Shown one piece after another: positions 33,739 through 42,534 of a stretch of 64,000 nt of DNA (within the stretch, counting starts at the first letter, position 1; every line of letters starts with the position of its first letter). The notes beneath the pieces were generated by a model. It did not search any database and had not been told where the DNA came from. It saw only the letters and a list, made by a program, of their open reading frames with translations. The position numbers and the translations under genes were made by a program. The stretch is from Bacteroidia bacterium (GTDB lineage Bacteria; Bacteroidota; Bacteroidia; J057), in contig JAWPMV010000001.1 in the NCBI GenBank assembly GCA_033391075.1, forward strand, positions 1,488,001 to 1,552,000. The letters are read 5' to 3'.

Positions 33739-34674
33739 ATGCACAGATCGATAAACACAATTTTTCTCTTGTTCCTGACCAGCCTTTTAATAGCTCAAAG
33801 TAAAAAAAACAGCTATGAGGAGATTTGGGCGGATATCAGCAAGAATAACTTTAAAAAAGCCCAGCTCAAAGTAGATCAACTCCTGGACAAAAACCCTAAA
33901 GATTTCCAGGCATATTTGCTGAAAGGGGAAATTTTCATAGGGCAATCAGACATAAGATCGGCAAGAGCCCATTACGAAGCAGGGCTTGCCAAATTTCCCC
34001 GAAACCCTGGTTTTTTTAATGAAAGAGCAAATTTCTATAAAAAAATCCTTGAATTTGATCATGCAATCCGGGACCTGGATCGAGCCATGGAACTGGCATC
34101 AACAGATACACTTCGGAACCATTACCTGACAAATCGAGGGGTAGCAAAAATAGAGAAACGGGACTTTCACGGAGCCTATGAAGATCTCATGATCTCCTAT
34201 GCTTTTGATTCTACAAACATTGTAACTCTCACCAATCTCGGGGCACTTGTAGATGAAATTGGACGAGAAGACGAGACCTTTTTTTATCTGGAAAAAGTAA
34301 TTGAAATCCGTCCTGATTTTGCTCCGGCTTATGGAAATATAGGATTTCGATATCAAACGATTGGGAAACATGAAGAGGCCATCAAGTACTTTGATAAAGT
34401 CCTGGAGCTTAAGCCCAATGATCCCCTGGGCTTTAATAACAGGAGTTATAGCAAAATGAAATTGGGGGATTTGAAAGGAGCGATGAGAGATGTCCAAAAA
34501 TCTTTAGAGATTTATCCTGGCAATGCCTACGCCTATAGGAACCGGGCTTTGATCTATTTGGAATTGAAAAAGAAGGAAAAAGCTTGCGATGATTTGCACC
34601 GGGCGGAGCAGCTGGGCTTCACTACCAAGTATGGCGATGAACTCAAATTGTTGATTATTGTAAACTGTTTATAG
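33739..34674 (+). CDS. Secreted TPR protein, paralogue 1
   Basis: A 311-residue protein from the ATG at 33739 (a TTG at 33727 would add four residues). It has a signal peptide (to about residue 18) followed by roughly seven TPR units, for example NFKKAQLKVDQLLDKNPKD and HEEAIKYFDKVLELKPND. It is a clear paralogue of the next gene, with conserved blocks such as RSYSKMKLGDLKGAMRDV-like and AYRNRALIYLEL-like. TPRs mediate protein contacts. A periplasmic scaffold is likely. Confidence 0.75.
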   Translation: MHRSINTIFLLFLTSLLIAQSKKNSYEEIWADISKNNFKKAQLKVDQLLDKNPKDFQAYLLKGEIFIGQSDIRSARAHYEAGLAKFPRNPGFFNERANFYKKILEFDHAIRDLDRAMELASTDTLRNHYLTNRGVAKIEKRDFHGAYEDLMISYAFDSTNIVTLTNLGALVDEIGREDETFFYLEKVIEIRPDFAPAYGNIGFRYQTIGKHEEAIKYFDKVLELKPNDPLGFNNRSYSKMKLGDLKGAMRDVQKSLEIYPGNAYAYRNRALIYLELKKKEKACDDLHRAEQLGFTTKYGDELKLLIIVNCL

Positions 34675-34699
34675 AATTTTTTTTAAATAAAAGATAAAT

Positions 34700-35650
34700 A
34701 TGCACCGATTGATAAGCACAATACTTTTGCTCTTTTTCTCTCTTCTTTTATTTGGCCAGGAAGATACAGATACCTATGACAAAGTGGCTCTGGAATTAAG
34801 ACAGAGGAATTTCAAAAAAGCCGATGAATTAATCAAAGACCTTATAGCGGAAGATCCGAATGACATACGCGCCTTTGGCTTTAGAACCCAGTATTTTATT
34901 TTGACTTCGGACATCACAGGAGCAGAAGAACATTTGGAAGATGGCCTCAGACGTTTTTCTAAAAACCCTTATTTCTATGAAAGTCGATCTTATTATTATT
35001 ACTCCATATTGCAATTTGATCATGCTATCAGGGATTTAAGTAGAGCAATGAAATTGGCAGCTGATGCGGATAAAAAGAATTACTTTTTGATCAGTCGAGC
35101 CATAGCCAAATCAGGAAAAATGGATCATGAAGGGGCCTATGCAGATTATATGATTGCATATAAATTTGATTCGACCAATATTCATGTGCTGAACAATCTG
35201 GGCGCCATAGCAGATAATTTAGGCAAAGTCGATGATGCCCTGGAATACCTGCAAAGAGTAATTGACCTTCAACCGGATTTTGCTCCGGCTTATATCAACA
35301 AGGGATATCAACTTCAGAAGATGGAAAAACACGAGGAAGCCCTGACTTATTTCGATAAAGGAGTAGAACTATCTCCAGATAGTCCACTTGCCTATAGCAA
35401 TCGGAGTTTTAGTCGGCTGAATACCGGAGACTTGAAAGGCGCGATGAAAGATGTTGAAAAGTCCCTTAAACTTTATCCTGGAAACTCCTATGCCTATCGA
35501 AACCGGGCACATATTTATCTGGAAATGGGTAAAAATGATAAAGCCTGCGAAGATTTGTATGAAGCCGAAAAGCAGGGCTTTAGTAAAATGTATGGGCAGG
35601 AGGTTCAAAGACTCATTATCATCAACTGCTATAATTACGAATCAAAGTAA
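34700..35650 (+). CDS. Secreted TPR protein, paralogue 2
   Basis: A 316-residue protein with the same plan as its upstream neighbour: a signal peptide, then TPR units, including NRSFSRLNTGDLKGAMKDVE and AYRNRAHIYLEM. The two copies lie 25 bases apart and the shared blocks show a recent tandem duplication. Both open with MHR-S/L-I-S/N-T-I-like sequence. The second copy is probably co-transcribed with the first. Confidence 0.75.
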   Translation: MHRLISTILLLFFSLLLFGQEDTDTYDKVALELRQRNFKKADELIKDLIAEDPNDIRAFGFRTQYFILTSDITGAEEHLEDGLRRFSKNPYFYESRSYYYYSILQFDHAIRDLSRAMKLAADADKKNYFLISRAIAKSGKMDHEGAYADYMIAYKFDSTNIHVLNNLGAIADNLGKVDDALEYLQRVIDLQPDFAPAYINKGYQLQKMEKHEEALTYFDKGVELSPDSPLAYSNRSFSRLNTGDLKGAMKDVEKSLKLYPGNSYAYRNRAHIYLEMGKNDKACEDLYEAEKQGFSKMYGQEVQRLIIINCYNYESK

Positions 35651-35664
35651 TCCTAGATTTCTCT

Positions 35665-36171
35665 ATGAAGAAAGTCATTATCCAGGGGAGTTCCCGTTCA
35701 GGAGGAAATACGCATAGCCTTATAAAATTCCTGCAAAGTCGGGGAAAGTTTGATGTCATTGACCTCAAAAATTATGAGATTTCCCCCTATGATTATGAAC
35801 ATAAAAATCGGGAAGATGATTTTCTCCCCTTGATGAGGAAGCTACTAGGGTATGATCTCCTCGTATTCGCTACGCCTATATATTGGTATAGCATGAGTGG
35901 GATCATGAAAAACTTTGTAGACAGATTTACTGATTGTCTGAAGATAGAAAAAGAACTGGGACGAAAACTCAGGGGGAAATCAATGGCGGCCTTTTGTTGT
36001 GGATCTGATCCGGATGAAATAGAAAGTTTTTTTCTCCCATTTGAACTCACAGCTGGCTATCTAGGCATGCAATATCTGGGACAGCTTCATGCCTGGATAG
36101 AGGAGGAAGAGATAGAGGAGCTCGTAAAAGAAAAATTAATTCAATTTATGAATTCCTTTGAGGATGTATAA
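35665..36171 (+). CDS. Flavodoxin-like NAD(P)H-dependent oxidoreductase
   Basis: A 168-residue flavodoxin-fold protein. The phosphate-binding loop GSSRSGGNTHSL is near residue 8 and ATPIYWYSMSGIMKNFVDR is the canonical second FMN segment. Proteins of this family reduce quinones, nitro groups or Fe-S partners with NAD(P)H. The start of the next gene overlaps its last 8 bases. Confidence 0.85.
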   Translation: MKKVIIQGSSRSGGNTHSLIKFLQSRGKFDVIDLKNYEISPYDYEHKNREDDFLPLMRKLLGYDLLVFATPIYWYSMSGIMKNFVDRFTDCLKIEKELGRKLRGKSMAAFCCGSDPDEIESFFLPFELTAGYLGMQYLGQLHAWIEEEEIEELVKEKLIQFMNSFEDV

Positions 36172-36655
36172 TACTGTCAAACTTATAGTTTTTGCTTTGT
36201 TAATGGGTCCCATATTCTTGTTTGGACAAGAAGCCTTCTGGCTGAAGAAAAATCTGGGAAATGGGGAGGAGGTCTTTCAGTTTAGGCTCAAGGATAAACT
36301 CGATTTGGATCAATTGAAAACTCAATTTCCCATTCGTTTAGAAATCGAATGGAGCTTTATCCTTGATAATCATGCAGAAGGACTTAGCTCCTCTGAATTG
36401 AAAAAAATTGGCCAATTCGAAGAGCTCTTCCTGAAAGAATTAGCAGAGAGAAAACTGGGGATTTTTATTGGGGGATTTGATTCTACTAAAAGAAAAAGAT
36501 GGATATGTTATGTGAAAGAGGAAGCAGCAAGCTATAAATTACTAACTGAACTCAAACAAAAATTGCCCAATGGAAAAATGCTGGAAGTTTTTGAAGAAGA
36601 GGATATAAATTGGAAAGAGTATAGACAACTAAAAGAACTTATCTTAGGAGTCTGA
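36164..36655 (+). CDS. Secreted hypothetical protein
   Basis: A 163-residue protein from the ATG at 36164 (a TTG at 36158 would add two residues). It has a signal peptide ending around residue 19 (GPIFLFGQ), then a soluble domain with charged residues and KRKRWICYVKEEAASYKLL near residue 110. No family recognised. It overlaps the oxidoreductase gene. Confidence 0.55.
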   Translation: MYNTVKLIVFALLMGPIFLFGQEAFWLKKNLGNGEEVFQFRLKDKLDLDQLKTQFPIRLEIEWSFILDNHAEGLSSSELKKIGQFEELFLKELAERKLGIFIGGFDSTKRKRWICYVKEEAASYKLLTELKQKLPNGKMLEVFEEEDINWKEYRQLKELILGV

Positions 36656-36712
36656 AGCGAAATATCAGAATTCTGATTTCCTATTCGTCTATAGCTACTT
36701 TACAGATTACCT

Positions 36713-37222
36713 ATGAAAAAAACTGTATTCAGTCTGTTTTGTATCCTCTTGCTTTGTCTGGGGGTAAATGCGCAGCAAAGTTTTCCTGAAAGGTGCGAAG
36801 GCCTGTGGGAAGGAACTATGTATATCAGTTCTAAAGGACAACTTCGAGATAGTGTAGGAATCATTTTTACGGTGGAGAAAATGCAGGAGGAAAATGCATG
36901 GGTTTGGCGAACGAAATATATCTCTGAGAAGTTTCCCATGACCAAGGACTATATCCTCAGATTACAGGATGATAAGAACCAGGTATACCTGACAGATGAA
37001 GGAGATGGGATTGTCCTTTATGATTATCTTTTTGGCGATAAATTGTACAGTGTGTTTGAAACGGGCGGGATATTATTAACAGCTTCTTATGAGTTGAGAG
37101 GAGAAGAGCTGATTTTTGAAGTTACTTCGGGAAAAGTTCAGGAGGAAAAAGTAAAAGACATCAGCAATTACAGCGTCAATAATGTGCAAAGAGTGGTTTT
37201 GAGGCGGAAAGAGACCAAATAA
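36713..37222 (+). CDS. Secreted hypothetical protein
   Basis: A 169-residue protein with a clear signal peptide (residues 1-20) and a beta-rich mature part (LWEGTMYISSKGQLRDSVG and VYLTDEGDGIVLYDYLFG). It resembles small lipocalin-like or DUF-type beta-barrel proteins, but no family can be assigned. It is 57 bases after the previous gene. Confidence 0.55.
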   Translation: MKKTVFSLFCILLLCLGVNAQQSFPERCEGLWEGTMYISSKGQLRDSVGIIFTVEKMQEENAWVWRTKYISEKFPMTKDYILRLQDDKNQVYLTDEGDGIVLYDYLFGDKLYSVFETGGILLTASYELRGEELIFEVTSGKVQEEKVKDISNYSVNNVQRVVLRRKETK

Positions 37223-37273
37223 GGAAAAGAAGAAGAATTGGCTAAGTGGAAAAGGAGAGCAAGCTCAGGACTT

Positions 37274-38569
37274 TTAAACCAGCTTCTTGGGGATTTCTAC
37301 AAAAAATCGACTGCCCTCATTTTCCTGGCTTTTTACATAAATCCTTCCGTGGTGCTTTTCGAGGATTTTCTCACATAAACTCAGGCCAATTCCTGTACCC
37401 TCAAAGTCTTCTTTATTGTGAAGGCGTTTAAAGAGTTTGAAGATCGTCTGTTGATCTTCTTCCTTTATTCCAATTCCATTATCCTCTACGATAAAAAGAT
37501 GTTTCTCTTCTTTGCTTTCATAGCTTATCTGAACCTCAGCTTGTTTTTCGGCAGGAACGAATTTGATCGCATTGGATAGAAGGTTCTGAAAGAGCAGTCG
37601 GAGCAGGCTGGCGTCTCCTTGAATACCCGCCGGCATAGACCCTATAGATATCTTCGCCTGCTTTTCTTCAATCTCTTTCTTAAGATCCATCTGAATATCT
37701 GAAAGTATCTGTTCGATATCCTGAGTCCTTATTAGCAGGTTTTCATTATTGATTCTCGAGAATTCCAGGAGATCATTGGTAGTATCTTTGAGCCGGATGG
37801 CTGATTCCAGGATAAATCCTAAATACTCTTTTTCCTTTTCATCTTCCCTTTCCTTGAACATCTTTTTGAGAACCTTGCTAAAGTTTATGATGTTTTGGGC
37901 TGGAGAGCGGAGATCATGAGCTGCGAGGTAGGCATAATCTTCCAGCATACGATTACTACTCAGCAATTCCCGATTTTTACTCCTCAATTCTGTATCTATT
38001 CGCTTAAATACATAGGTTATTTCATAGTAGATCAGAATTAATGACATACAGGCAAAAACAATCTCCATAATGATCACAAAATTTAGTTTGCGATCCGAAG
38101 ATATTTGCAGACTTTGGACGGTTTTATCCATGTATTCGAGGAAAGAATCCTGGTTTGCCCTTAAGTCCAGAATAGGAGGAGAATTTCCTTTCTCAAGTTC
38201 AAGAATGTAGGCATTGACTTCTTTGAAAAATGGATTAAGAGAGGATAATTGTTGATATATTTTTCTATCGGTCCAGGTCCAGAATTGTTCTTTCTGGGTT
38301 TCGAGAAGGAATTGATGTGCACTATCCCATTCTATATAATAGGCGCGTATATTTATAGGACTTCTTGAATCTTTAAGCTGTAAAGCATAAGCCTCTGCAA
38401 GGATTCTTTGGCTTAACATTCTTTGCCTACCTGCCAAATTGATTATGCTGGCATCCTGCTGTTTTTGGAATAACCAATACTGGATAAAGACCTGATTCAT
38501 AAGGATCAGGCCGATGGCGGCAAGGGTAGCAAAAAAATAGACTTTATTTCTTTGCATCCTGAAAAGCAA
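37274..38569 (-). CDS. Sensor histidine kinase with PilJ-type N-terminal sensor
   Basis: A 431-residue histidine kinase. Two membrane segments (about residues 10-30 and 163-185) enclose a periplasmic PilJ_N/type IV-pili-like sensor carrying NLAGRQRMLSQRI (residues 44-56). The phospho-acceptor is His218 in AAHDLRSP. The ATPase shows NLLSNAIKF (N box), VEDNGIGI (G1) and GTGIGLSLC (G2). The response-regulator gene overlaps its start by 26 bases and lies upstream in the same unit. Output of the pair is not known. Confidence 0.9.
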   Translation of the reverse strand: MLFRMQRNKVYFFATLAAIGLILMNQVFIQYWLFQKQQDASIINLAGRQRMLSQRILAEAYALQLKDSRSPINIRAYYIEWDSAHQFLLETQKEQFWTWTDRKIYQQLSSLNPFFKEVNAYILELEKGNSPPILDLRANQDSFLEYMDKTVQSLQISSDRKLNFVIIMEIVFACMSLILIYYEITYVFKRIDTELRSKNRELLSSNRMLEDYAYLAAHDLRSPAQNIINFSKVLKKMFKEREDEKEKEYLGFILESAIRLKDTTNDLLEFSRINNENLLIRTQDIEQILSDIQMDLKKEIEEKQAKISIGSMPAGIQGDASLLRLLFQNLLSNAIKFVPAEKQAEVQISYESKEEKHLFIVEDNGIGIKEEDQQTIFKLFKRLHNKEDFEGTGIGLSLCEKILEKHHGRIYVKSQENEGSRFFVEIPKKLV

Positions 38570-38951
38570 TAAGTAATGCCTGAAGATTTTCTTTGCTCAA
38601 GGGTTTTTCTATGTAGGAATGTACCAAAGGGTGTGCATCACTTAAGGCTTTATCTTTATGATAATTAGAAGAACTCAGGATCACAATCCAGGGATATTTC
38701 TTCAACTCCATCTCTTCAAATCGATCCAAAAACTCCCAACCTGTCATTTGAGGCATATTTATGTCCAGGAAAATAATTTCAGGAAAGATCTCATTTTGAT
38801 CCTCCAATTCCTGAAAGTATGCCAGGGCTTTTAGAGGTGACAGAAATGACTTGGCTTCTTTCCCCAGCCCGGACTCCTCCATTATGAGTTCATGGAAAAC
38901 ATTATTTGGACGATCATCGTCTATGAAAACCAATAGGTCAAACTTATGCAT
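38544..38951 (-). CDS. CheY-like response regulator receiver
   Basis: A 135-residue stand-alone receiver domain. The acidic pocket is IDDD at 10-13, the phospho-acceptor is Asp63 in FLDINMP, and VILSSS and IEKP supply the Ser/Thr and Lys. There is no output domain, so it must act by protein contacts or as part of a relay. It overlaps the histidine kinase gene by 26 bases. Confidence 0.9.
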   Translation of the reverse strand: MHKFDLLVFIDDDRPNNVFHELIMEESGLGKEAKSFLSPLKALAYFQELEDQNEIFPEIIFLDINMPQMTGWEFLDRFEEMELKKYPWIVILSSSNYHKDKALSDAHPLVHSYIEKPLSKENLQALLIAFQDAKK

Positions 38952-39125
38952 GTTTGATATTAAAAGGCATTACAGTACTCTATGAGGGCGTATTTAACCA
39001 GGACTATGCCCTAAATTAAGTCCGTCAGCTGTGCCTTCAAATTAAAATTTAGTTAATTTTTTACATTCTGGCTTGTTCAAAAAGGAGGAAAAAGCTCCTT
39101 CGCCAAAATTACGACTTGTGGTTTT

Positions 39126-39138
39126 TGGCAATTTGCCA
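39126..39138. promoter_or_regulatory. 13-bp perfect palindrome upstream of a class C hydrolase gene
   Basis: TGGCAA-T-TTGCCA lies 51 bases before the ATG at 39190. No matching site occurs elsewhere in this window. It may be an operator. Confidence 0.35.
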
Positions 39139-39189
39139 TTTTCGCTGCAACCTATCCAGAAAATATTTGTTCTTTTTTGGAAAAGGAGT

Positions 39190-40353
39190 ATGCACAAAAC
39201 ATCTACCCTACTATTGATCATTCTGCTGTGCGTGTTTTGCTGTAAACACTTACAGGCTCAGCCAGCGGAACAAGCCCTTACGGATTTGCTGACTGCCCAG
39301 TTAAACATGAAGGGCAAGAGACCAGTTCCCAATTTTATGGTATATGCCTTGAATCGGAAAAAAGGGCTTGAAGTTCATCTCGGTCTTGGAATAAAAGGTC
39401 GAAATGAAGATGCTATAGAGAAAGATTATCAGTTTCGGATTGCAAGTATTACAAAAACCTTTGTTTCCACCATTATTCTTCAGTTGAAAGAGGAAGGTAA
39501 GCTTCGGTTGGAAGATAAAGTTTCGACCTATCTTTCGGCTGTTGATTCAATTCGATATGATGACTTTCATTTTTTCGAAGGAAGTCCCTATGCAGCGGAT
39601 ATAGATATAGAGATGTTATTGCAGCACCGATCTGGCATTGCCGATATTTTCACAGATGCAGAGACACGTTTCAATTTAAGTGTTCTCACACATAAAAAGC
39701 GGCACTTTAGCCCCAAAAAAGTGGTGGATTTATTCTTCAAGTATAAACTTCATAAAAAGGCACTCTTTAAGCCAGGTGAAGGCAATCACTACTCAGATAT
39801 GAACTATATGCTTCTGGGCTTTATCATTGAGCAAATAGAAGGTATGCCCTTGCATGAGGCTTACCGCAAACGTATTCTTGATCCCCTGGCTATGAAGAAT
39901 ACTTACCATGAGTACCTGGAAGCTCCCCGGGGGACTTTGAAGCAGATTGATGCATATTTAAACCGAATAAATCTAACCCAAAAAGTAAATACCTCTTATG
40001 AATGGGCTGGGGGAGGGCTGATTTCAAGTACACGAGACTTGGGAATTTTTATCCAGGCAATTTTTGACCTGAAACTATTCAAGGAAAAATCTACCCTTAT
40101 GGAAATGATCTCCTTGGAGAAGAATCAAAAGTTTGACAAAGAAGCGGGTATGGGGATCTTTCATTATGAACTGGGAGGCATGGATTTTTACGGACATGGA
40201 GGATACTATGGATCACTTCTGATTTTCAATCCCAAAGAAGAAATACTTTTGTCCATAAATGTTGGTCAGGCAAATGCCCCCTTCGATGCTGAACAGTTGG
40301 TAAGCAAGATGGTGGAAATCATGGCAGATCCGATTTCTGAGAAGAAGGATTAG
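39190..40353 (+). CDS. Class C beta-lactamase-like serine hydrolase (secreted)
   Basis: A 387-residue protein from the ATG at 39190, which follows AAAAGGAG and gives a signal peptide with QAQP. An in-frame start at 39073 would add 39 poorly fitting residues. The catalytic SxxK is SITK at 86-89, and HYSDMNYMLLG is the YxN-like region. It may hydrolyse amide or ester bonds of D-amino acid derivatives. The sequence is only distantly related to the one at 14843. It overlaps the convergent btaB gene by 4 bases. Confidence 0.85.
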   Translation: MHKTSTLLLIILLCVFCCKHLQAQPAEQALTDLLTAQLNMKGKRPVPNFMVYALNRKKGLEVHLGLGIKGRNEDAIEKDYQFRIASITKTFVSTIILQLKEEGKLRLEDKVSTYLSAVDSIRYDDFHFFEGSPYAADIDIEMLLQHRSGIADIFTDAETRFNLSVLTHKKRHFSPKKVVDLFFKYKLHKKALFKPGEGNHYSDMNYMLLGFIIEQIEGMPLHEAYRKRILDPLAMKNTYHEYLEAPRGTLKQIDAYLNRINLTQKVNTSYEWAGGGLISSTRDLGIFIQAIFDLKLFKEKSTLMEMISLEKNQKFDKEAGMGIFHYELGGMDFYGHGGYYGSLLIFNPKEEILLSINVGQANAPFDAEQLVSKMVEIMADPISEKKD

Positions 40354-41000
40354 GCTTTTATTCCGACAAATCTAAAGTACTTCCATAAGCCCAGATAAGC
40401 TCCTGATATTTCCTCAAATTCGGTTTGAAACAGCTCCTTCAATACGGGTACAATGTGAGCATCCATACGCACATGATTATTGCCCATATGACTTTTGAAC
40501 CAGCCGAGAGGAGAATCATGGAAATCGACTACTGCAATGATTCCTCCAGGTCTTAGATCTTTATGAGCTTGCTCCAGAAGTTCTTTCCAGAAAGGATTGA
40601 TCATAGAGAGGGAGTAGCTGAACAGAATCATATCCAGTTTGCCCGTCCAGCTAAAGTTTCCACGCTCATAGGCCTGTTCCTCCAAAACCAGCTGGGCCTG
40701 ATAAGGTTCTGTATTCTCCCGAGCTTTTTCGAGCATTTGGGCAGATACATCCAGTCCGATAATTTTTGCTTTGGTGAAATGCTGGGCCAATAAAGAAAGA
40801 TTGTGTCCTGTTCCACATCCGACTTCCAGAATCGAACGACATTCTGGATTAGCATCCAGGGCATGTTTGATAATAGCCTCTCTGCCAAACAGAAAGGACC
40901 AACGAGTCAAATCATAGATTTTCGCATGGAACTGATAGTATTTTTGCATTCTCTCCACTTGATGGAGGTCCTGAGGAATGCCAGCCTGCGCTTTTGCCAT
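40350..41000 (-). CDS. btaB: BtaB-like SAM-dependent N-methyltransferase
   Basis: A 216-residue class I methyltransferase with motif I ILEVGCGTGHN (about residues 56-67) and the family stretch GLDVSAQMLEKARENTEPY. It lies 24 bases downstream of a btaA-like gene on the same strand. In betaine-lipid synthesis BtaA transfers the 3-amino-3-carboxypropyl group of SAM to diacylglycerol, and BtaB trimethylates the product to DGTS. The gene order fits. The enzyme identity is inferred from context and family. Confidence 0.75.
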   Translation of the reverse strand: MAKAQAGIPQDLHQVERMQKYYQFHAKIYDLTRWSFLFGREAIIKHALDANPECRSILEVGCGTGHNLSLLAQHFTKAKIIGLDVSAQMLEKARENTEPYQAQLVLEEQAYERGNFSWTGKLDMILFSYSLSMINPFWKELLEQAHKDLRPGGIIAVVDFHDSPLGWFKSHMGNNHVRMDAHIVPVLKELFQTEFEEISGAYLGLWKYFRFVGIKA

Positions 41001-41024
41001 GGTAAAAAGTAAATTGAGCCTTGA

Positions 41025-42182
41025 TTATTTAACCTGCGCCAGATAAGTACTGGCATAGGTGCCGACCCTATCCAGTTTGTGTTCCTGACTTGTTTTTTTT
41101 GCCTCAAAAACTATGCGATCTTTTACAAAGTCCGGGAAAAAATCTACTTCTTTTGCCGCTGATCTCAATAATATTTTGCTGCCGGCTCGGCTGTTTTCTA
41201 AAATAAGCCTCCATTCCTCTTCCAATGCCTCTTTATTATTTTCAGCCAACCAGTCCTGATGATCCAGTAAAACAAAATGAGAATATGCAGCGGGATTTTG
41301 AAGTAAAAACTCAGAAAGGGTGCTCGTATGGCTGATAATTCGGTCGCTTCTTTTCCGGATGATCTCATGCTTATCTTCCTTCAGGTATGCCGGACAACAC
41401 GCTTTTGAATAGGCTCCTTCTATATAAACCCGATAGAAATAATTGTCTTGAATCGGCAATTGCGTAAACACATGTCTGAGCCTTTCCTGGATAAATCCCA
41501 TTGCACCTCGACGGTATTCATGGATAAAGAGCTCCTGTTGGCTTCTCGGTACTCCCAGCAGGCACATGCTCAGATGTCGGTTTACCACAAACTCCATCAG
41601 ACGATTCAGTATTTTGTCCTCAATCCGGAAATAAATCTCCTTTTGCTCCGACAAAGTTTTGGCATTTAACAATGCACTGAGTTCTGTCTTCAGTTTTTTC
41701 CGGGACTTCATATAAACAAAAAACAACCAAACCAGGGTACCCGCTGTTCCATAATGGTAGAAATTTTTCCGCAGCCCTTTTTCTGAAAAGTACTTGATAT
41801 GCTTGTCCCAGAAAATCTGATCATCCCCAGATAAATCCTCTCGCAGGCTTTCTTTGTAGACCGTATCATACTGCGGATGCATTCCCTGACCAAAAAATTG
41901 GAATAAAGTCTCATGATTACAATTCCTGAAGAGTGCCAGCTTCAATTCCAATAAGGAATTTTGACGGGGATTCATGTCAATGCAATGAATAGCCTGAGGA
42001 TCATCGAGCAAATACGCCAGGGCATTGCAGCCGGCACTGGTGATCATGACGATTTCACTATCTTCTTTGAACTCCATCAGGTTTCGATCACAGCGAGGAT
42101 CTTCCCAGCAGGTATTGTAAACGAGATTATTGACATGAACTTTGTGGAATACCCAGTTTCGAATTCTGTCAGCTACTAGCAT
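41025..42182 (-). CDS. btaA: BtaA: SAM:diacylglycerol 3-amino-3-carboxypropyltransferase (DUF3419)
   Basis: A 385-residue DUF3419/BtaA protein. The opening with VYNTCWEDPRCDRN and MITSAGCNALAYLLDDP (residues 46-62), then DMNPRQNSLLELKL (69-82), match the family. BtaA forms diacylglyceryl homoserine from SAM and diacylglycerol, the first step to the betaine lipid DGTS, often made under phosphate limitation to replace phospholipids. The probable partner btaB follows. A hairpin lies 25-48 bases upstream of its start. Confidence 0.85.
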   Translation of the reverse strand: MLVADRIRNWVFHKVHVNNLVYNTCWEDPRCDRNLMEFKEDSEIVMITSAGCNALAYLLDDPQAIHCIDMNPRQNSLLELKLALFRNCNHETLFQFFGQGMHPQYDTVYKESLREDLSGDDQIFWDKHIKYFSEKGLRKNFYHYGTAGTLVWLFFVYMKSRKKLKTELSALLNAKTLSEQKEIYFRIEDKILNRLMEFVVNRHLSMCLLGVPRSQQELFIHEYRRGAMGFIQERLRHVFTQLPIQDNYFYRVYIEGAYSKACCPAYLKEDKHEIIRKRSDRIISHTSTLSEFLLQNPAAYSHFVLLDHQDWLAENNKEALEEEWRLILENSRAGSKILLRSAAKEVDFFPDFVKDRIVFEAKKTSQEHKLDRVGTYASTYLAQVK

Positions 42183-42534
42183 ATTTTGTGTTTATATCAG
42201 CTTCCCAAGGTATTTATTTGCCAATACCTTAGGGTTATGCCGAGGTTAAAAATCATTGAAATAGAGGTTAAGGAAATGCTCCTTACTGGAACTGTACTGC
42301 CCATGCGCTACGGGGGTTCGTGCGGCTTTTTGTGAAAAAGGACTTTTTAGAAAGTAGATAATCAGCGGGTAATCAGTTTAGCTGATATAAGGATATTTAG
42401 GCTGTATCTGCCTAAATATGTCCATAGCTCGCAGATATGCTTAGGAGAGCCTGGAACTCCTTGAATACATCTTCGTAATTTATGAATGTAACGGCTTTCG
42501 GGAAAGGATATCCGAAAGCCTTTAGCTTTACACC
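42183..42534. other. 352-bp divergent region between btaA and a membrane AraC regulator
   Basis: Two inverted repeats are clear. AAGGTATT (42207-42214) pairs perfectly with AATACCTT (42223-42230) 25 bases before the btaA start on the minus strand. GGCTTTCGG (42493-42501) pairs perfectly with CCGAAAGCC (42512-42520) directly before TAGCTTTA (42523-42530), a -7-like element 5 bases from the ATG at 42535. The second hairpin may be an operator for the AraC gene or a terminator. No other gene is visible. Confidence 0.5.
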
